A stretch of 64,000 bases of DNA, from the NCBI GenBank assembly GCA_022577435.1, contig JAKOON010000068.1:477001-541000 (forward strand), read 5' to 3'. The position numbers were made by a program, and so were the translations under genes. Each line of letters opens with the position of its first letter. The first letter of the stretch is position 1. Under the pieces are notes generated by a model. It did not search any database. It saw only the letters and a program-made list of their open reading frames with translations, and was not told the DNA's origin. Shown here in pieces: positions 60,875 through 64,000 of the stretch. Source of the DNA: Embiotoca jacksoni (Eukaryota; Chordata; Actinopteri; Embiotocidae).

Positions 60875-60911
<37 letters not shown>
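60822..60911. repeat. (TG)n microsatellite with CGCGCG break
   Basis: The TG tract is interrupted by GCGCGCG and GCATG. It is opposed to the AC run at 61010. Confidence 0.95.
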
Positions 60912-60913
<2 letters not shown>

Positions 60914-61005
60914 GTGGATATGAGGAATGTGTCAGTAGAAACAAACCAAAACAACGTGAGCACACAAACCGCAGAAATGTCATCTGTATATGATGAGGCT
61001 CTGCA

Positions 61006-61009
<4 letters not shown>

Positions 61010-61046
<37 letters not shown>
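61010..61046. repeat. (AC)n microsatellite
   Basis: This AC run of about 37 bp lies between TG tracts at 60822 and 61272. Confidence 0.95.
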
Positions 61047-61047
<1 letters not shown>

Positions 61048-61270
61048 TCCAGAACCAATCAGCTGCCTTCGTTCTCTCTCTCCCTCTCTCAGCCACCAGA
61101 AACCATTTATAACCTCATCCAACCTCCAACAATTACAGCAGCAGCTGCTCCCCGTCGCTCCACGTACGTGTGCGAGTGCACTTATGTGCGGCGGCGTGCC
61201 ATATGTGCGTTTTAGAGTTTACAATCTGCAGAGTCGACGTAGCTTTTATGCTATGCGTATATGCAACGTG

Positions 61271-61271
<1 letters not shown>

Positions 61272-61330
<59 letters not shown>
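61272..61330. repeat. (TG)n microsatellite
   Basis: This is a TG run of about 59 bp. Confidence 0.96.
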
Positions 61331-61332
<2 letters not shown>

Positions 61333-61849
61333 ACGGGCCAGGTGGCAGCTTTAAACATCACTTTAATTAAGCCAGGAGAGTCCTGCTCCGCGGCAGAGCG
61401 GCCCTCTCTGATTGACTCGTCCGTGTCACCGCCGAACACAGAAACGGCCATCGAGCGCGGCGCCGCGGAGCCGCAGCCATTAATCACTGCAGCCGCAACG
61501 TTGAGCTAATAATGATACCAAGTTATGTAACTCCGGTAATGATTTCATGTTACATTACTGCTTAAAAACACACAAAGCTGCTGTGAGGATTGTAGTCGTA
61601 GATTCTCCATAACTTATAAAACTCCTGTATTTTACTCTAAATACTTCAAAATGATCAGTAAATTGTATTTAACTGTAAAAAGATGCAGCAGCTGGTAAAA
61701 TCCAACTAATTTGTGATTTTTATTTCATTTCATGTTGTTAAATGATTGAATGAATGAATGTTGCAGGTCAGAGGTGAATAAAAGTAAAACTTGTTTTTTT
61801 TAACTTATTGTTTTTACTGTTTTGAGCAGATTTGAATGTGCTTGTTGTG

Positions 61850-61938
61850 TGATTTATACTTTTATTGTGTTGTTTTGATCATTTTAACCTGTTAAGTGTC
61901 TTTGAGTATCTTGAAAAGCGCTTTACCAATAAATAACA
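61850..61938 (+). mobile_element. LINE-like 3' tail fragment
   Basis: GTTAAGTGTCTTTGAGTATC is followed by TTGAAAAGCGCTTTACCAAT and AAATAAC, close to the common fish tail 'GTGTCTTTGAGT..CTTGAAAAGCGCTATATAAATA'. Confidence 0.5.
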
Positions 61939-64000
61939 AAAAAACTGAACTAACTTGATTCCAGTAATTATTTGCTTTTTATACTTTTGTCTTAATATAG
62001 AAGTTGAATTTAAAGAAATCAGTGTTAATGGGTACCAAACTTTTACACGTTAAATAAGAGGACTTGTCTTTGTTCTGAACCAATAAACTGCCACCTGATG
62101 GAAAATGTTTTGCATTGCTCGAGTTGGAAATATCGTTGCAGATCATGGAAGCTCGAAAAATCCTCTTAACACTTCTACAGTCGACAAAATGTTCTTCAGC
62201 AAAGATGTTGACATGAAATATGACAAATAATCCTAAAATCATCATTTTGTTGTGAGATATTGTACCTAAATTAAGTAATTTGTCATTACGATCACATAAA
62301 CTGACACATTTCTTCATATTACTTATTTTCCCATAATGCCACATTGATGTTTTGCACAATAGCTTCGACGCGTCGAGCCCTGATGATATTGTGTTTTGCA
62401 AACTTAAGCTAATAGAGTTCCCACCCCGACCTCGTCGAGCTGTAAATGAAATGATTATGTCGTATTAATGCAACAGCTCTGAGGTCTGCAGTAAAAATTA
62501 AACACCTACTGCGACGATCCGACGCGACGGCGCCGCACCTACAGACAGCTGATGTCAAACATTACCGGAGCATCACGCCTGCTGTGTCACCGCTGCGAAC
62601 GCTTCATCACACGGTCCACAAATCCTTCATCATCAACACATTACTGTTTCATAACGGCTCCGTCGTGCAGGCAGGAGAGGAAACGTGTGACAGATAGCAT
62701 CTTGGCATGCTGTTGCTGCAGCATTACCGCCGCTGCCGCTGATGGCTTTTCAATATAGCATCGCAGTAATTTTCCATAAGCCTCCGTGACTAATGGCGTA
62801 AACAATGGAGCTGAATGTTCAACGTTATGGGCCCATTATGGGGACTATCAGAGCAGGCATGTAAAGACGGATGCCTTTGATCAGCTTCCATTGTAGGAGC
62901 CAGGTGCAGGGAGGGGAGGGGGGAGGAGGAGGGGGGGGATTTAGGTCTTAAAAGTGTGTCTTAAGTGTGTGGGAGAGAAAAGGGAGGAAACAAAGAGATG
63001 AAGAGAAGCAACAAGAGACACAATGAGAACTGAAGCTGCAGAGAAAAAACCCAACAAAGTGTTGTTGTTGTTTTTACACACCATTGGCAGAGCAATGGAT
63101 CGCCTAAACGACTGCCAGTCTATTTGTGCAGCCACCCAAAGGATCTCATTTGCGTTTGATGACTCCCCCCCCCCCCCCCTCCCACCTACCCCCCCCACCT
63201 CCTCCCGTTATACAGCACAATGGCCAAAGCTGGTGATGTCATGCAGCAGTTACCTCAATCAGCCAATGGGGTTTCCCGGCTGTCGCAGGCTGCCTCGGAT
63301 GCTGAAGGAGAGCAGGTCAACAGGTTAGACACGACGGAGACACAGAGTCAATACAGGGTGGACGGGAGGGGACAGTGGACCAATGAGTGTTTAACATGAG
63401 GTGTAAATGTCGTCCCCACCGCCGGCTTTTTATTCTAACCATGACTGAAGCAGGTCCAAATCCACCGATTGTGTTTCGTCCTCGATGGCGGTCACACCGT
63501 GCAAAACAACAACAACAACAACAAAAAACTCAGCAGGTCTGAAAGCTGACGACGTACTTTGTTGCTTTTCTTTTTTACGTCGCTAATTGCGCTGTACGAA
63601 CACATAAATAGATCAATACATGCACTTAAGATGCATTAAGGCGCATTAAGTCTGCTGCCAGCTTATCAATCCTGAGAATTCACATTCATTGTTTGATGAG
63701 AATATGAATTAAATATTTTTGATTTGATATTTCGGAATAATGAAATAATTATTTCCTAGAAAGATATTTTGAAGTTGAAAATGGATCCGTTAAAAGCTGC
63801 CCTGTTTGCCTCGACAGATCGACACCATCACGGTGGTTGTTGTTGTTGTTTTTGGTGGCGAGATGTTTGAAATGAGGCGTCTGACAGCAGATAACATCAG
63901 AAAGGTTCTGAATCCATTATTGTGGCTGATGTTCCGGGAATGGGAGAGGAGAGAGGAGAAAGGAGAGAGGGGAGAGGGGAGAGGGGAGAGGAGAGAGGAG

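Larger units (their letters stand above)
54552..64000 (-). other. pard3: pard3 upstream intron (partial, 9.4 kb in window)
   Basis: This sequence precedes the first PDZ3 exon in transcript order. It is dominated by the 22-bp array (56752-58613) and the 10-bp array (58873-59046), with TC and TG/AC microsatellites near 60612-61330 and a LINE-like tail near 61850. I did not find the exon encoding the end of PDZ2. A weak 49-nt candidate at 55698-55746 is discussed under findings. Confidence 0.65.

Noticed and set aside
63220..63330. Possible minus-strand exon before a 'gtaact' donor near 63255
   Set aside because: Two frames have stops and the third (LLQHPRQPATAGKPHWLIE) does not resemble the expected PDZ2 linker of PARD3.

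Overview
The window looks like teleost fish genomic DNA. It is intron-rich, full of (AC)n/(GT)n microsatellites and minisatellites, and carries repeat types familiar from bony-fish genomes: LINE-like 3' tails ending in ATT repeats, a short MITE with a 'TTTCCAAAAA...GGGAC' end, and tails of the form 'GGGATCAATAAAG'. I cannot name the species. No bacterial, phage, CRISPR, tRNA or rRNA feature is visible.

One protein-coding gene can be supported. It is the minus-strand gene for partitioning-defective 3 (pard3 / PAR-3 / ASIP), the cell-polarity scaffold. The gene reads right to left. Ten exons were placed by similarity to vertebrate PARD3 and by AG/GT splice sites with compatible phases: 54363-54551, 53586-53756, 49006-49156, 40442-40637, 38605-38756, 37313-37357, 30456-30686, 29177-29459, 22107-22235 and 15691-15981. 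Joined, they give 1838 nt (about 612 codons) with no stop and no phase conflict. They cover PDZ3, the aPKC-binding and aPKC/ROCK-phosphorylated region, the 14-3-3/PAR-1-type serine cluster, the lysine-rich segment, the 'KKGMLKGLGDMFR' block and the following coiled coil. The N-terminal oligomerisation domain, PDZ1 and PDZ2 lie beyond the right edge. The C-terminal tail lies beyond the left edge. Two of the exons, 45 nt at 37313 and 129 nt at 22107, are phase-symmetric and can be skipped without breaking the frame.

Layout: 1-15690 is one long intron with several copies of an interspersed repeat (called family A here). 15691-22235 holds two exons, with two copies of a second repeat (family B) between them. 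22236-29176 is an intron with a head-to-head family A pair. 29177-30686 holds two close exons. 30687-40637 holds four exons, and the intron at 38757-40441 is mostly a 1.1 kb minisatellite. 40638-49005 is an intron with a 1.3 kb array of 25-bp units and a family B copy carrying an expanded GATATC array. 49006-54551 holds three exons, two of which split PDZ3. 54552-64000 is upstream intron containing a 1.86 kb array of 22-bp units and a 10-bp array.

The long open frames outside these exons are almost all translations of simple repeats or of family A copies and do not look like genes. The most interesting material is the repeat biology inside the pard3 introns (arrays carrying splice-site-like or transcription-factor-like words, and a dispersed repeat carrying a PBX/PREP decamer) and the skippable exons with coding-repeat expansions in the disordered part of the protein.
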